Source of the DNA: an uncultured Oscillospiraceae bacterium
Lineage (GTDB): Bacteria > Bacillota > Clostridia > Oscillospirales > Oscillospiraceae
Length of the DNA: 11,303 nt
Assembly (NCBI GenBank): GCA_934572365.1
Contig: CAKTKX010000027.1
Location: 1 to 11,303, forward strand
Reading direction: 5' to 3'
Within the stretch, counting starts at the first letter, position 1, and each line of letters starts with the position of its first letter. Under the pieces are notes generated by a model. It did no database searches and was not told where the DNA came from. It was given only the letters and a program-made list of their open reading frames with translations. This document shows positions 1-6,173 of the stretch, in pieces. The position numbers and the translations under genes were made by a program.

Positions 1-1
1 A

Positions 2-148
2 TACCTGCACCCCAACGACGCCACCGACCCGGATTTTGCCGCCGCCCTCCGGGAAGCCGCCGGAAACGGCGTCCACATCCTCGCCATGGACTGCGCCGTA
101 ACGGAGCAATCCATGACCATCCGCCGCCCGGTAGAGGTGCGGCTGTAG
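2..148 (+). CDS. sfsA: SfsA family protein, C-terminal fragment
   Basis: This is the last 48 codons of a gene that begins before the window; the reading frame is open from base 2 to the TAG at 146-148. The translation contains HPNDATDPDFAAALREA, then GVHILAMDCAVT and a final PVEVRL. This matches the C-terminal pattern of SfsA (sugar fermentation stimulation protein), in which an ATDPxFxxAL stretch is followed by a GVxxxAxDCxVT block. SfsA is a conserved nuclease-fold or nucleic-acid-binding protein whose cellular role is poorly defined; full-length members are around 230 residues, so about four fifths is missing here. No clear terminator separates it from the biotin operator that starts 28 nt later, so some read-through into bioY is possible. 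The family call rests on a short tail but the motif spacing is convincing. Confidence 0.8.
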   Translation, partial: YLHPNDATDPDFAAALREAAGNGVHILAMDCAVTEQSMTIRRPVEVRL

Positions 149-176
149 CATTCAAATCTGTTTTCCTCCGCTCTCC

Positions 177-209
177 ATTGTCAACCAAAAATTATTTATG
201 GTTGACAAT
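177..209. promoter_or_regulatory. BirA operator upstream of bioY
   Basis: ATTGTCAACC at 177-186 and GGTTGACAAT at 200-209 are perfect inverted repeats separated by 13 A/T-rich bases. The half-site agrees with the TTGTnAACC type of operator bound by the BirA biotin ligase/repressor in Firmicutes and other bacteria. The right half covers the -35 hexamer (202-207) of the bioY promoter, so binding of biotinyl-AMP-loaded BirA would block RNA polymerase. The gene for BirA itself lies about 1 kb downstream on the same strand. The sequence match is seen directly; repression is inferred from the known family behaviour. Confidence 0.9.
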
Positions 210-231
210 CAAGTGCTGCCTGTGCTATACT
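202..231 (+). promoter_or_regulatory. sigma-A promoter of bioY
   Basis: TTGACA at 202-207 is followed after 18 nt by TATACT at 226-231, preceded by TG at 223-224, which makes an extended -10. Transcription should begin near 238, leaving a leader of about 27 nt that carries the GGAGGAA ribosome binding site at 252-258. The -35 hexamer is embedded in the right half of the BirA operator. Confidence 0.85.
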
Positions 232-264
232 GCTCAGGAATTCAACAGTTCGGAGGAAATCACT

Positions 265-822
265 ATGGAAGCACCTGTTTCAAGAAAGTGGAAAACCATC
301 GACATGGCGTATATCGCCCTGTTTGCCGTTCTGATGGCGGTCTGTTCCTGGATCTCCATTCCCGCGGTCGTCCCCTTCACCCTGCAAACCTTCGGCGTCT
401 TTGTCGCGGTGAGCGTCCTCGGCGGAAAGCGGGGAACCCTGGCCGTCGTGCTGTATCTGCTTATGGGCATCGTCGGTCTGCCGGTGTTCGCAGGCTTCTC
501 CGGTGGACTGGGCGTTCTTCTGGGCAGCACCGGCGGGTATATTGTCGGATTTGTGTTCACCGCCCTAACTATGTGGCTCATGGAGCGGCTTCTGGGAACG
601 AAAACCTGGGCGCTGGCGCTTTCCATGCTGCTGGGGCTTGTGGTATGCTACGCCTTCGGCACCGCCTGGTTCCTGGTGGTGTACACCAAAAACACCGGCG
701 CCATCGGTCTGTGGACGGCGCTGGGCTGGTGCGTATTCCCCTACATTCTCCCGGACTGCGTGAAAATTGCCCTCGCGCTGGCCATCCGCAAGCGTCTGGC
801 CGCCGCCATCCGTCTGCGGTAA
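265..822 (+). CDS. bioY: BioY, biotin transporter substrate-binding (S) component
   Basis: This is a hydrophobic 185-residue protein, the normal length for BioY, the membrane S component that binds biotin for ECF-type uptake. Family motifs are clear: VPFTLQT at residues 36-42, a glycine-rich GLPVFAGFSGGLGVLLGSTGG-like block at 71-91, YAFGTAWF at 129-136 and PYILPD near the C-terminus at 159-164, with about six membrane segments. The ATG at 265 is chosen because GGAGGAA lies 6 nt upstream at 252-258; a longer in-frame reading from TTG 178 would start inside the BirA operator and before the transcription start. No EcfA/A'/T genes are in the window, so it probably uses a shared energizing module encoded elsewhere or acts alone. 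The BirA operator indicates biotin repression. A DUF1284 gene follows after 4 nt. Confidence 0.95.
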   Translation: MEAPVSRKWKTIDMAYIALFAVLMAVCSWISIPAVVPFTLQTFGVFVAVSVLGGKRGTLAVVLYLLMGIVGLPVFAGFSGGLGVLLGSTGGYIVGFVFTALTMWLMERLLGTKTWALALSMLLGLVVCYAFGTAWFLVVYTKNTGAIGLWTALGWCVFPYILPDCVKIALALAIRKRLAAAIRLR

Positions 823-826
823 CGGT

Positions 827-1201
827 ATGGACGAAGCAGTCATTCCCCTGCGCGCCCATCATGGCCTTTGTCTCCGCTTCTTTCGGGGGAAGGGCTACAG
901 CGGTGCTTTTGTGGAAAACATGGCGCGGAAAAAGGCCATGCTGGAAGAAAATCCCCTTGTCCGGCTGACCGATCAGGCGGACGAAATCTGCCGCGCCTGC
1001 CCCAACAATCTGTCCGGCCAATGTGAATCTACCGAGAAGGTACGGCGCTACGACCGGGAGGTGCTGTCCCGGTGCAGCCTGACCGTCGGGGACGTGCTGC
1101 CCTACCGGGAGCTGACGGAACGGGTGCGGAAAACCATTTTGGTGCCCGGTCACCGGGAGGAAATCTGCGGCGACTGCCAGTGGACGGACTTGTGCCGCTG
1201 A
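827..1201 (+). CDS. DUF1284 family Cys-rich protein, cotranscribed with bioY
   Basis: This encodes 124 residues. The start LRAHHGLCLRFFRGKGYSG, followed by FVENM, then a Cys-rich centre and a C-terminal CGDCxWTDLC, matches the DUF1284 (COG3543) family, whose biochemical function is not established. Eight cysteines are present: C15, C55, C58, C66, C83, C114, C117 and C123. They form a CX2CX7C cluster and a CX2CX5C cluster, and there is a His pair at 11-12, so a metal or iron-sulfur site is plausible but unproven. The ATG at 827 is 4 nt after the bioY stop; there is no strong ribosome binding site, so translational coupling to bioY is likely. Sitting between bioY and birA under the BirA operator, it is probably biotin-repressed and may act in biotin or iron-sulfur handling; that role is inference only. 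The family call is firm. Confidence 0.85.
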   Translation: MDEAVIPLRAHHGLCLRFFRGKGYSGAFVENMARKKAMLEENPLVRLTDQADEICRACPNNLSGQCESTEKVRRYDREVLSRCSLTVGDVLPYRELTERVRKTILVPGHREEICGDCQWTDLCR

Positions 1202-1219
1202 TCCGGTTTCCCTTATAAT
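1190..1219 (+). promoter_or_regulatory. possible promoter for birA
   Basis: TATAAT at 1214-1219 is a perfect -10 hexamer. The best -35 at a permitted distance is TTGTGC at 1190-1195, with an 18-nt spacer, inside the end of the DUF1284 gene. This would allow birA to be made independently of the BirA-repressed bioY promoter. The -35 match is only partial, so confidence is moderate. Confidence 0.5.
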
Positions 1220-1255
1220 GATTTGTTCAGAAGCCGTATGAAAGGAGGAACCGCC

Positions 1256-2245
1256 GTGACCACCAAAGGAAAGCTGCTTGCCCTGCTGGAAGACAACAAA
1301 GAGACGTTTTTCTCCGGGGAGGAGATTGCCCGGACGCTTCAGATATCCCGGGCAGCCGTGTGGAAGGCAGTAAACGCACTTCGGGAGGACGGCTACACCA
1401 TCGACGCGGTGACCAACAAAGGTTATCGGCTTTCTCCGGATTCGGACATTCTGTCCCCCCAGGGTATCCGCAAATTTCTAAAGCCGGAATACCGGGATTT
1501 GGACTTGACGGTACTCCCCACCGCCCCCTCCACCAACGCCCTTGTCCGGGAAAAGGCCAACCAGGGCTGCCCGGAAGGCTGCGTCATCATCGCCTGTGAG
1601 CAGACCGCTGGACGGGGACGCTATGGGCGGCAATTCTTTTCCCCGGTTGACACCGGCGTATACCTAAGTCTGCTGCTGCGACCGACAGCCTATTCCCCCC
1701 AACAGGCAACCTGCCTCACGGCGGCGGCCGCGACGGCGATGTGTCAGGCCATAGAAAGCATGACCAGACAGCAGCCCGGCATCAAATGGGTCAACGACAT
1801 TTTTCTCCACGGCAAGAAGGTCTGCGGCATTCTGACGGAAGCTGCCGTAGGTCTGGAGACCGGTTCCTTAGACTACATGGTGCTGGGGGCCGGTATCAAC
1901 ATTTATCCGCCTACAGAGGGATTCCCGGAGGAGATCCAGTCCATTGCCGGGGCGATTCTGGAGCATAGCACTCCGGAGGCAAAAAACCGGCTGGTCGGAG
2001 AATTTCTGAACCGCTTTTGGGATTTCTATACCCACCCGGAACGTAAGGCGTATCTGGAAGACTACCGCGCCCGCAGTTTGGCGATTGGGCGGAATGTCAC
2101 CGTTCTCTCCACAGGACGAAAGGTCAGCGCCTATGCCTACGGCATTGACGACGATTTCCGTCTTCTGGTGCGCTACGAAAACGGCGAAACCGAAGCGCTG
2201 TCCTACGGCGAAATCAGCATTCAGCTGGGCGCGGACACCCCCTGA
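1256..2245 (+). CDS. birA: BirA, bifunctional biotin--[acetyl-CoA carboxylase] ligase / biotin repressor
   Basis: This 329-residue protein activates biotin with ATP and attaches it to carboxyl carrier proteins, and as a holo-dimer represses biotin genes. The N-terminal winged helix (about residues 4-60) has the pattern SGEEIARTLQISRAAVWKAV followed by GYTIDAVTNKGYRL, so this is the group II, DNA-binding form. The catalytic domain shows the biotinyl-AMP loop GRGRYGR at 119-125, KWVNDI at 177-182 and KKVCGILTE at 187-195 with the biotin-contacting lysine, then GAGINI at 211-216 and a C-terminal SH3-like domain from about 275. The GTG start at 1256 is preferred because AAAGGAGGAA (1241-1250) sits just upstream; earlier in-frame TTG or ATG codons would lie on or before that site. 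The operator in front of bioY is its probable target. Length and motif order are typical. Confidence 0.95.
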   Translation: MTTKGKLLALLEDNKETFFSGEEIARTLQISRAAVWKAVNALREDGYTIDAVTNKGYRLSPDSDILSPQGIRKFLKPEYRDLDLTVLPTAPSTNALVREKANQGCPEGCVIIACEQTAGRGRYGRQFFSPVDTGVYLSLLLRPTAYSPQQATCLTAAAATAMCQAIESMTRQQPGIKWVNDIFLHGKKVCGILTEAAVGLETGSLDYMVLGAGINIYPPTEGFPEEIQSIAGAILEHSTPEAKNRLVGEFLNRFWDFYTHPERKAYLEDYRARSLAIGRNVTVLSTGRKVSAYAYGIDDDFRLLVRYENGETEALSYGEISIQLGADTP

Positions 2246-2296
2246 CAAGCACATGCAAAAGCACCATGTACTTTTATGTGCGGTCGTAAAACAGTC

Positions 2297-2328
2297 AATG
2301 GAGCGTATCCGTACAGATACGCTCCATT
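2297..2328. terminator. hairpin downstream of birA (likely terminator)
   Basis: AATGGAGCGTATC at 2297-2309 and GATACGCTCCATT at 2316-2328 are perfect 13-bp inverted repeats around a 6-nt loop. The following TTTCTTGTGT is only moderately T-rich. It lies between the convergent birA and transketolase genes and could end transcripts from either side. The same hairpin recurs at 6024-6055 beside the same repeat element, so it is part of a dispersed unit rather than a gene-specific terminator. Confidence 0.6.
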
Positions 2329-2467
2329 TCTTGTGTCAATATACGCCCCCCTTGGCTCTCCCTCTGGGAGAACTGTCACCGAAGGTGACTGAGAGGGTAT
2401 TGCGCCCTAGTTTCCCTCTCCGTCTTCGCTTCGCTCAGCCGCCTCTCCCATAGGGAGAGGCAAGGGG
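2297..2467 (+). repeat. dispersed palindromic repeat unit, copy 1
   Basis: The unit consists of the 13-bp hairpin at 2297-2328 and a 120-bp element at 2348-2467. The element has imperfect terminal inverted repeats (CCCCTTGGCTCTCCC at the left, GGGAGAGGCAAGGGG at the right, one mismatch) and contains small internal palindromes: CTCTCCCTCTGGGAGA, GTCACC-GAA-GGTGAC (2375-2389) and CCTCTCCCATAGGGAGAGG. A closely similar copy in the opposite orientation lies at 5877-6055. There is no coding capacity. It resembles non-autonomous palindromic or MITE-like elements common between genes of gut Clostridia. It fills most of the 301-nt birA-transketolase gap; nothing else is apparent there beyond a weak palindrome near 2255-2280. 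Confidence 0.85.
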
Positions 2468-2546
2468 TACTCATATTAACAGGCACAGCGGGTTATCCTG
2501 CTGTGCCTGTTCGCTGTCTGACCCCATTCCGTACGGGGCGCCTGTT

Positions 2547-3488
2547 TTACCGATTCAGAAACTCCTTTGTAACTTCAACAATGTGTTCCGCGCTCAGGCC
2601 GTAAGCCTTCAGCACCTCAGCCGCGGTACCGGAGCAGCCGAACTTGTCGTCCACGCCGATGCGCTTGACCGGGACAGGATAGGTTTCCGCAAGGAAGCTG
2701 CACACCGCTTCGCCCAGGCCGCCGATGATGCTGTGTTCCTCGCAGGTGATGATCTTGCCGCACTCCTTGGCGCATTTCAGCACCAGCTCTTCGTCCAGGG
2801 GCTTGATGGTGGACATGTTCACGATCCGGGCGTGGATGCCCATGGCTTCCAGCGCCTCACCGGCCTTGATGGCCTCGTAGGTCATCAGCCCGTTGGCAAT
2901 GACGGCAATGTCCGTACCCTCGCGCATAATCTCGCCCTTGCCGATCTTAAATTCAAAGCCGTCCTCATGGAACACCGGAACTGCCAGACGTCCCATCCGC
3001 AGGTAGACAGGCCCCTGATAGGCATAGGCCGCCTTGGTGGCCGCCTCGGCCTCCACGCCGTCGGCGGGGCAGATGACGACCATGCCGGGGATGGAACGCA
3101 TCAGCGCGAAATCCTCACAGCACTGGTGGCTTGCGCCGTCCTCGCCCACGGACAGGCCGCCGTGGGAAGCGCCGATCTTCACGTTCAGGTGGGGATATCC
3201 GATGGAGTTGCGAATCTGCTCGAAAGCCCGCCCCGCGGCGAACATGGCAAAGGAGGACGCGAAGGGAACGAAGCCGTTGGCCGCGAAGCCCGCCGCCACG
3301 CACATCATGTCCGCTTCCGCAATGCCGCAGTTAAAGTGACGGTCGGGGTACGCCTTGGCGAACATACCGGTCTTGGTGGAGCCTGCCAGATCGGCGTCCA
3401 GCACCACGATATCCTCATGCTCCGCGCCCAGGGCAACCAGACCCCGTCCGTAGCCCTCGCGGGTGGCCATTTTCTTTACATCTGCCAT
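2547..3488 (-). CDS. tkt: transketolase, C-terminal subunit
   Basis: This 313-residue protein is the second half of a split transketolase, carrying the pyrimidine-binding (Pyr) and C-terminal domains. With the partner encoded just upstream it moves two-carbon units between sugar phosphates in the non-oxidative pentose phosphate pathway. HFNCGIAEADM at 51-61 contains the conserved thiamine-activating Glu58. The active-site stretch GASHGGLSVGEDGASHQ at 106-122 and the following CEDFALMRSIPGM are typical, and the C-terminal domain holds HSIIGGLGEAV and the terminal region GVDDKFGCSGTA. The ATG at 3488 begins 1 nt after the stop of the N-terminal gene, and GGAGGG in that gene's end serves as ribosome binding site, so the two are translationally coupled for equal subunit supply. 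The split form is normal for many Firmicutes and archaea. Two-gene size and motif content argue against DXS or pyruvate dehydrogenase E1. Confidence 0.95.
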   Translation of the reverse strand: MADVKKMATREGYGRGLVALGAEHEDIVVLDADLAGSTKTGMFAKAYPDRHFNCGIAEADMMCVAAGFAANGFVPFASSFAMFAAGRAFEQIRNSIGYPHLNVKIGASHGGLSVGEDGASHQCCEDFALMRSIPGMVVICPADGVEAEAATKAAYAYQGPVYLRMGRLAVPVFHEDGFEFKIGKGEIMREGTDIAVIANGLMTYEAIKAGEALEAMGIHARIVNMSTIKPLDEELVLKCAKECGKIITCEEHSIIGGLGEAVCSFLAETYPVPVKRIGVDDKFGCSGTAAEVLKAYGLSAEHIVEVTKEFLNR

Positions 3489-3489
3489 T

Positions 3490-4335
3490 TTACATGCCCT
3501 CCAGATTGCTGAGCTGCTGCTTCAGCTCCGCCATCGCCACTGCGTACTGCTCGTCATTTGGTGCTGAGCCGTGCCAGCCGGCCTGATTTTCCATGAAGGA
3601 AACACCCTTGCCCTTGACGGTCTTCATAATGATCGCGCTGGGTTTGCCTTTGACGGTCTTCGCCGTGTCCAGCGCCGACGCGATGGCATCAAAGTCGTGG
3701 CCGTCGATGGTGTCCACGTGGAAGCCGAAGGCCTCCAGCTTCTTATCAATGGGATAAGGACTCATGACCTTGGCGATATCGCCGTCAATTTGCAGGCCGT
3801 TGTTGTCGATGATGACGCAGAGGTTGTCCAGTTTGTAGTGGGCGGCGAACATGCACGCCTCCCAGACCTGCCCCTCCTCGATCTCGCCGTCACCCAGCAG
3901 GGTGTATACCCGGTTGTCCCGCTTCTTCTGGCGGCTGGCCAGCGCCATGCCGCAGGCGACGGAAATGCCCTGCCCCAGAGAACCCGTGGACATGTCCACG
4001 CCGGGGACGGAGTTCATATTGGGGTGTCCCTGCAAATAGCTTCCCAGCTTACGCAGCGTCACCAGATCCTCCACGGGGAAAAAGCCCCGCAGTGCCAGCG
4101 TCGCATACAGGCCGGGCGCGGTGTGACCCTTGCTCAGGACGAACCTGTCCCGATCCTCCCATTGGGGATTTTTCGGATCCACGCGCAGTTCCTTGAAATA
4201 CAGATAGGTGAACATGTCCGCAGCGGACAGACTGCCGCCGGGATGTCCACTTTTGGCTGCGTGGACGCCCTCAATTACGCCCATACGCACTTTGCAGGCC
4301 ATGACCTGCAGCTGCTTTTTTTCCTGGGGTGTCAT
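3490..4335 (-). CDS. tkt: transketolase, N-terminal subunit (thiamine diphosphate-binding)
   Basis: This 281-residue protein is the pyrophosphate-binding (PP) half of the split transketolase. KSGHPGGSLSAADM at 28-41 and SKGHTAPGLYATL at 68-80 carry substrate-side histidines, QGHPN at 102-106 and STGSLGQG at 116-123 are conserved, and the thiamine diphosphate/metal motif runs from GDGEIEEGQVWEA at 148-160 to NN at 178-179. GWHG near 253-256 is also typical. The start at 4335 is chosen because a perfect AAGGAGG (cctcctt on the given strand, 4341-4347) lies 5 nt upstream; an in-frame ATG at 4380 would add 15 residues but has no ribosome binding site and lies only about 8 nt from the expected transcription start. 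It forms an operon with the C-terminal subunit gene. Confidence 0.95.
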   Translation of the reverse strand: MTPQEKKQLQVMACKVRMGVIEGVHAAKSGHPGGSLSAADMFTYLYFKELRVDPKNPQWEDRDRFVLSKGHTAPGLYATLALRGFFPVEDLVTLRKLGSYLQGHPNMNSVPGVDMSTGSLGQGISVACGMALASRQKKRDNRVYTLLGDGEIEEGQVWEACMFAAHYKLDNLCVIIDNNGLQIDGDIAKVMSPYPIDKKLEAFGFHVDTIDGHDFDAIASALDTAKTVKGKPSAIIMKTVKGKGVSFMENQAGWHGSAPNDEQYAVAMAELKQQLSNLEGM

Positions 4336-4394
4336 AGTATCCTCCTTGAAATATATAAATGCGGAATTTTCTATAGTCATACCAAGACAAGTGT

Positions 4395-4424
4395 ATTATA
4401 CATATCCCAGGCAGCATTTGTCAA
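4395..4424 (-). promoter_or_regulatory. sigma-A promoter of the transketolase operon
   Basis: On the minus strand TTGACA (given-strand 4419-4424) is followed after 18 nt by TATAAT (4395-4400); both hexamers are perfect consensus. The expected start is near 4388, giving a leader of about 50 nt before the ATG at 4335. This predicts strong, housekeeping expression, in line with a central carbon enzyme. The promoter diverges from the ECF sigma gene on the other strand. Confidence 0.9.
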
Positions 4425-4479
4425 GCAGACCAGCCTGAAAATATATCCTGTCCCGTCTCTTAAAAATTTTTCGGCCGGG

Positions 4480-4506
4480 TGCAACAAAATGCCCGTCTCA
4501 ATCGTA
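4480..4506 (+). promoter_or_regulatory. ECF-type promoter before the sigma factor gene (candidate)
   Basis: TGCAAC at 4480-4485 followed after 17 nt by CGTA at 4503-4506 resembles promoters of ECF sigma factors such as B. subtilis SigW (TGAAAC-N16/17-CGTA). It lies about 40 nt before the GTG at 4548. Autoregulation is common for ECF sigma genes, so this may be the site the encoded factor itself uses. No convincing sigma-A pair is seen here, although TATATA occurs at 4509-4514. This is inference from motif similarity. Confidence 0.45.
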
Positions 4507-4547
4507 TTGTATATAGGGTGCAATGCGAATTTGGGGGAGGTTGGGCA

Positions 4548-4988
4548 GTGGACGCGCTAAACTTATTTCATCGCTACCGGGATGATGTTTACCGGCTGGC
4601 AGTCAACTATACCAGCAGTCCCCGGGAAGCGGAGGACGTAAGCCGGACGGTATTTCTGAAGCTGGTGGAGCATGGAGAACTGACGCCGGAAACAGAGCGG
4701 GATTTTCTCATGCAGGCAACTGCTGATACGTGCCATGATCTGCTTCGCTCGGGCGGCTGGAAACGCGCCGTGAAGGGCATCTTCCTCACCCCGAAGACGG
4801 GCGGCTCCCGACAGAGCATCCTGCGCCTGCCGCCCAAATACCGGGTGGTTCTGTACCTGCGCTACTACGAGGACTTTACCACCGGAGAAATCGCCCGGCT
4901 TCTGAAAATCCCCCAAGGCATCGCGGCCGCCCGGCTCTCCCGGGGGCGGGGACAGCTGGAAAAGCTGATGAGAAAGGGTGCAGCGTGA
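4548..4988 (+). CDS. ECF-family RNA polymerase sigma factor (short)
   Basis: This 146-residue protein has the two-domain layout of an ECF sigma factor, near the short end of the family. The region 2 equivalent is at residues 6-42, with LFHRYRDDVYRLAVNYTSSP followed by AEDVSRTVFLKLVEH, matching the usual DAEDVxQxVFxKxW pattern. A linker contains a stretch like the xxDLLR helix (58-68). Region 4 is at 94-142, with LPPKYRVVLYLRYYEDFTTGEIA and an HTH ending in ARLSRGRGQLEKLM. The GTG at 4548 is chosen because GGGGGAGG (4532-4539) lies 8 nt upstream; an in-frame GTG at 4479 would place the start in the putative promoter. The stop overlaps the next gene by 4 nt (GTGA). It should bind core polymerase and respond to the membrane protein encoded next. 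Its regulon is unknown. Confidence 0.88.
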   Translation: MDALNLFHRYRDDVYRLAVNYTSSPREAEDVSRTVFLKLVEHGELTPETERDFLMQATADTCHDLLRSGGWKRAVKGIFLTPKTGGSRQSILRLPPKYRVVLYLRYYEDFTTGEIARLLKIPQGIAAARLSRGRGQLEKLMRKGAA

Positions 4989-5851
4989 ATAAACAAGTGA
5001 TCGATGTCTACGATGGGATGGCCATGCCCGACGACTGCGCCCGGCGCATTGAGGGAGAAATGAACCGTGCCATCCGTCAGAAAGGTGAAACCAAATTTAT
5101 GAAGAACGAAAAGAATGAGAAAAAGCAGAGCTGGGGCTTTGCGGTCGTGCTGGTACGTCTGGTGCTGGTGTTGTCCGTGGGAGGGGTGTTTCTCTTCCTG
5201 AACGCCTCCGGATCAAAGGACGCCCCCGCCGCGCCGGTGGGGACTGAGCAGATTGTCCAGCCGGAAATCCAGACGGGACCTGACACAGCAAGTACGGAAG
5301 CGGATTCCTTCACCCTGAGCGAAACCGGCAGGGCTTTTCTGGAAAAAATGTGCTACTTCATGCCGGACTGGGCAGGTGACGATTCCCTGAACGACGAATT
5401 CTGGCGGAACTTCCTGTTCTCCTCCTTCACCTGTCCGGAAATAACGGACAGCGGAGCGGCAATGACCGTCTGCGGCGAACAGGAACTGGTCACCACCTCC
5501 TGGGGACAGGCGGTAAAGGTCAGCCGGGAGGACAGCGTTGTCCCCTACGTTCGCCTTGCCCTTGGCCGGGAAATGCCCTCCTACGCCCCCGCCATCCGGG
5601 ACGTGAGCGCGGGGCAAACCTTGTTCTATCTTGAAGACGGCTATTACTATATCGGCCTTTCCGACTTTGGCGACGTGGGCTACTCCTTCCGCGGCTGCTA
5701 CCCGGATTCCGTCAACGGCGCTACTGTCATTTTCGATGTCTACAGCGGCACCCCGGAGGATACCATCGGCACCGTCTGCTTTACCCTCGTCCCGGCGGAC
5801 AACGAAAACGGCTTTACCATCTCCTCAAAAAGCTCCGATTTCGGCGGATGA
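4985..5851 (+). CDS. single-pass membrane protein, probable anti-sigma factor/sensor for the preceding sigma
   Basis: I do not recognise a named family over the whole length. The 288-residue product has a charged cytoplasmic N-terminus (1-48) with a short predicted helical segment, CARRIEGEMNRAI (18-30), one membrane segment at about 50-73, a Pro/Thr/Glu-rich linker (78-108) and an extracytoplasmic domain (109-288) rich in aromatic and acidic residues. Three cysteines occur near 123-163 and two more at 238 and 265. There is no HxxxCxxC zinc-binding motif of the RsiW/ZAS class. The GTG start overlaps the sigma stop (GTGA, 4985-4988), with AAAGGG at 4973-4978 as ribosome binding site, so the pair is tightly coupled. 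That coupling and the N-in/C-out layout suggest an anti-sigma that senses envelope conditions. The role is inferred from context; secreted lipoprotein-like alternatives cannot be excluded. Confidence 0.75.
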   Translation: MNKQVIDVYDGMAMPDDCARRIEGEMNRAIRQKGETKFMKNEKNEKKQSWGFAVVLVRLVLVLSVGGVFLFLNASGSKDAPAAPVGTEQIVQPEIQTGPDTASTEADSFTLSETGRAFLEKMCYFMPDWAGDDSLNDEFWRNFLFSSFTCPEITDSGAAMTVCGEQELVTTSWGQAVKVSREDSVVPYVRLALGREMPSYAPAIRDVSAGQTLFYLEDGYYYIGLSDFGDVGYSFRGCYPDSVNGATVIFDVYSGTPEDTIGTVCFTLVPADNENGFTISSKSSDFGG

Positions 5852-5876
5852 CCCGCATTTTTGACCATTTATGATG

Positions 5877-6055
5877 CCCCCTAGCCTCTCCCTATGGGAG
5901 AGGTGGCTGAGCGAAGCGAAGACGGAGAGGGTACGCAAGGCTGCAATGCCCCCTCAGTCACCTTCGGCGACAGCTCTCCCAAAGGGAGAGCCAAGGGGGT
6001 CTGCACCCCGTTATAGAACGAGAAATGGAGCGTATCTGTGTCGATATGCTCCATT
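5877..6055 (-). repeat. dispersed palindromic repeat unit, copy 2 (inverted relative to copy 1)
   Basis: The reverse complement of this stretch reads as the same unit as 2297-2467: a hairpin with ATGGAGC arms, then an element starting with CCCCCTTGGCTCTCCC and ending in GGGAGAGGCTAGGGGG. Here the 123-bp element is at 5877-5999 and the hairpin at 6024-6055. By eye most positions agree, with the longest mismatched patch in the middle (around 5937-5948). It occupies most of the 322-nt gap between the ECF operon and the envelope operon; the rest of that gap holds the promoter at 6114-6142. Confidence 0.85.
6024..6055 (+). terminator. hairpin in repeat copy 2 (possible terminator of the ECF operon)
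   Basis: AATGGAGCGTATC at 6024-6036 pairs with GATATGCTCCATT at 6043-6055 across a 6-nt loop, with one G-U pair in the plus-strand RNA. The downstream CACTATTTTAT is only modestly T-rich. The pairing is kept in the plus-strand RNA, fitting termination of the sigma/anti-sigma transcript before the next promoter. Confidence 0.5.
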
Positions 6056-6113
6056 CACTATTTTATGGTCACCCATCAGACCGACAAGGGAGGTTTCTTA
6101 ATCCAACGTTCAA

Positions 6114-6142
6114 TTGACAACCTTCCCATTGCCCTGTATAAT
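6114..6142 (+). promoter_or_regulatory. consensus sigma-A promoter of the envelope operon
   Basis: TTGACA at 6114-6119 and TATAAT at 6137-6142 are both perfect hexamers with the optimal 17-nt spacer. Transcription should start near 6149, about 25 nt before the ATG at 6174. This predicts strong constitutive transcription of the three genes through 8999. Confidence 0.92.
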
Positions 6143-6173
6143 AGGCGGTATATGGAAAATCCGAGGTGTGCAT

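Noticed and set aside
178..264. Extended N-terminus for BioY starting at TTG 178
   Set aside because: It would begin inside the BirA operator and upstream of the expected transcription start; the ATG at 265 has a good ribosome binding site and gives the usual BioY length.
198..968. 256-codon plus-strand frame overlapping bioY and DUF1284
   Set aside because: Its translation is Arg/Gly-rich without family resemblance and is out of frame with two recognisable genes.
2348..2467. CRISPR-like or riboswitch structure from the clustered palindromes
   Set aside because: There are no regularly spaced direct repeats or unique spacers, it lies between convergent genes rather than before a gene, and an inverted copy exists elsewhere, so a dispersed repeat explains it.
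4336..4380. Alternative transketolase start at 4380
   Set aside because: It has no ribosome binding site and lies close to the predicted transcription start, whereas 4335 has a perfect AAGGAGG.
2583..4560. Two long plus-strand open frames (2583-3512 and 3571-4560)
   Set aside because: They are antisense to the well-supported transketolase genes, lack ribosome binding sites and show no recognisable motifs; GC-rich codon use on the other strand explains them.
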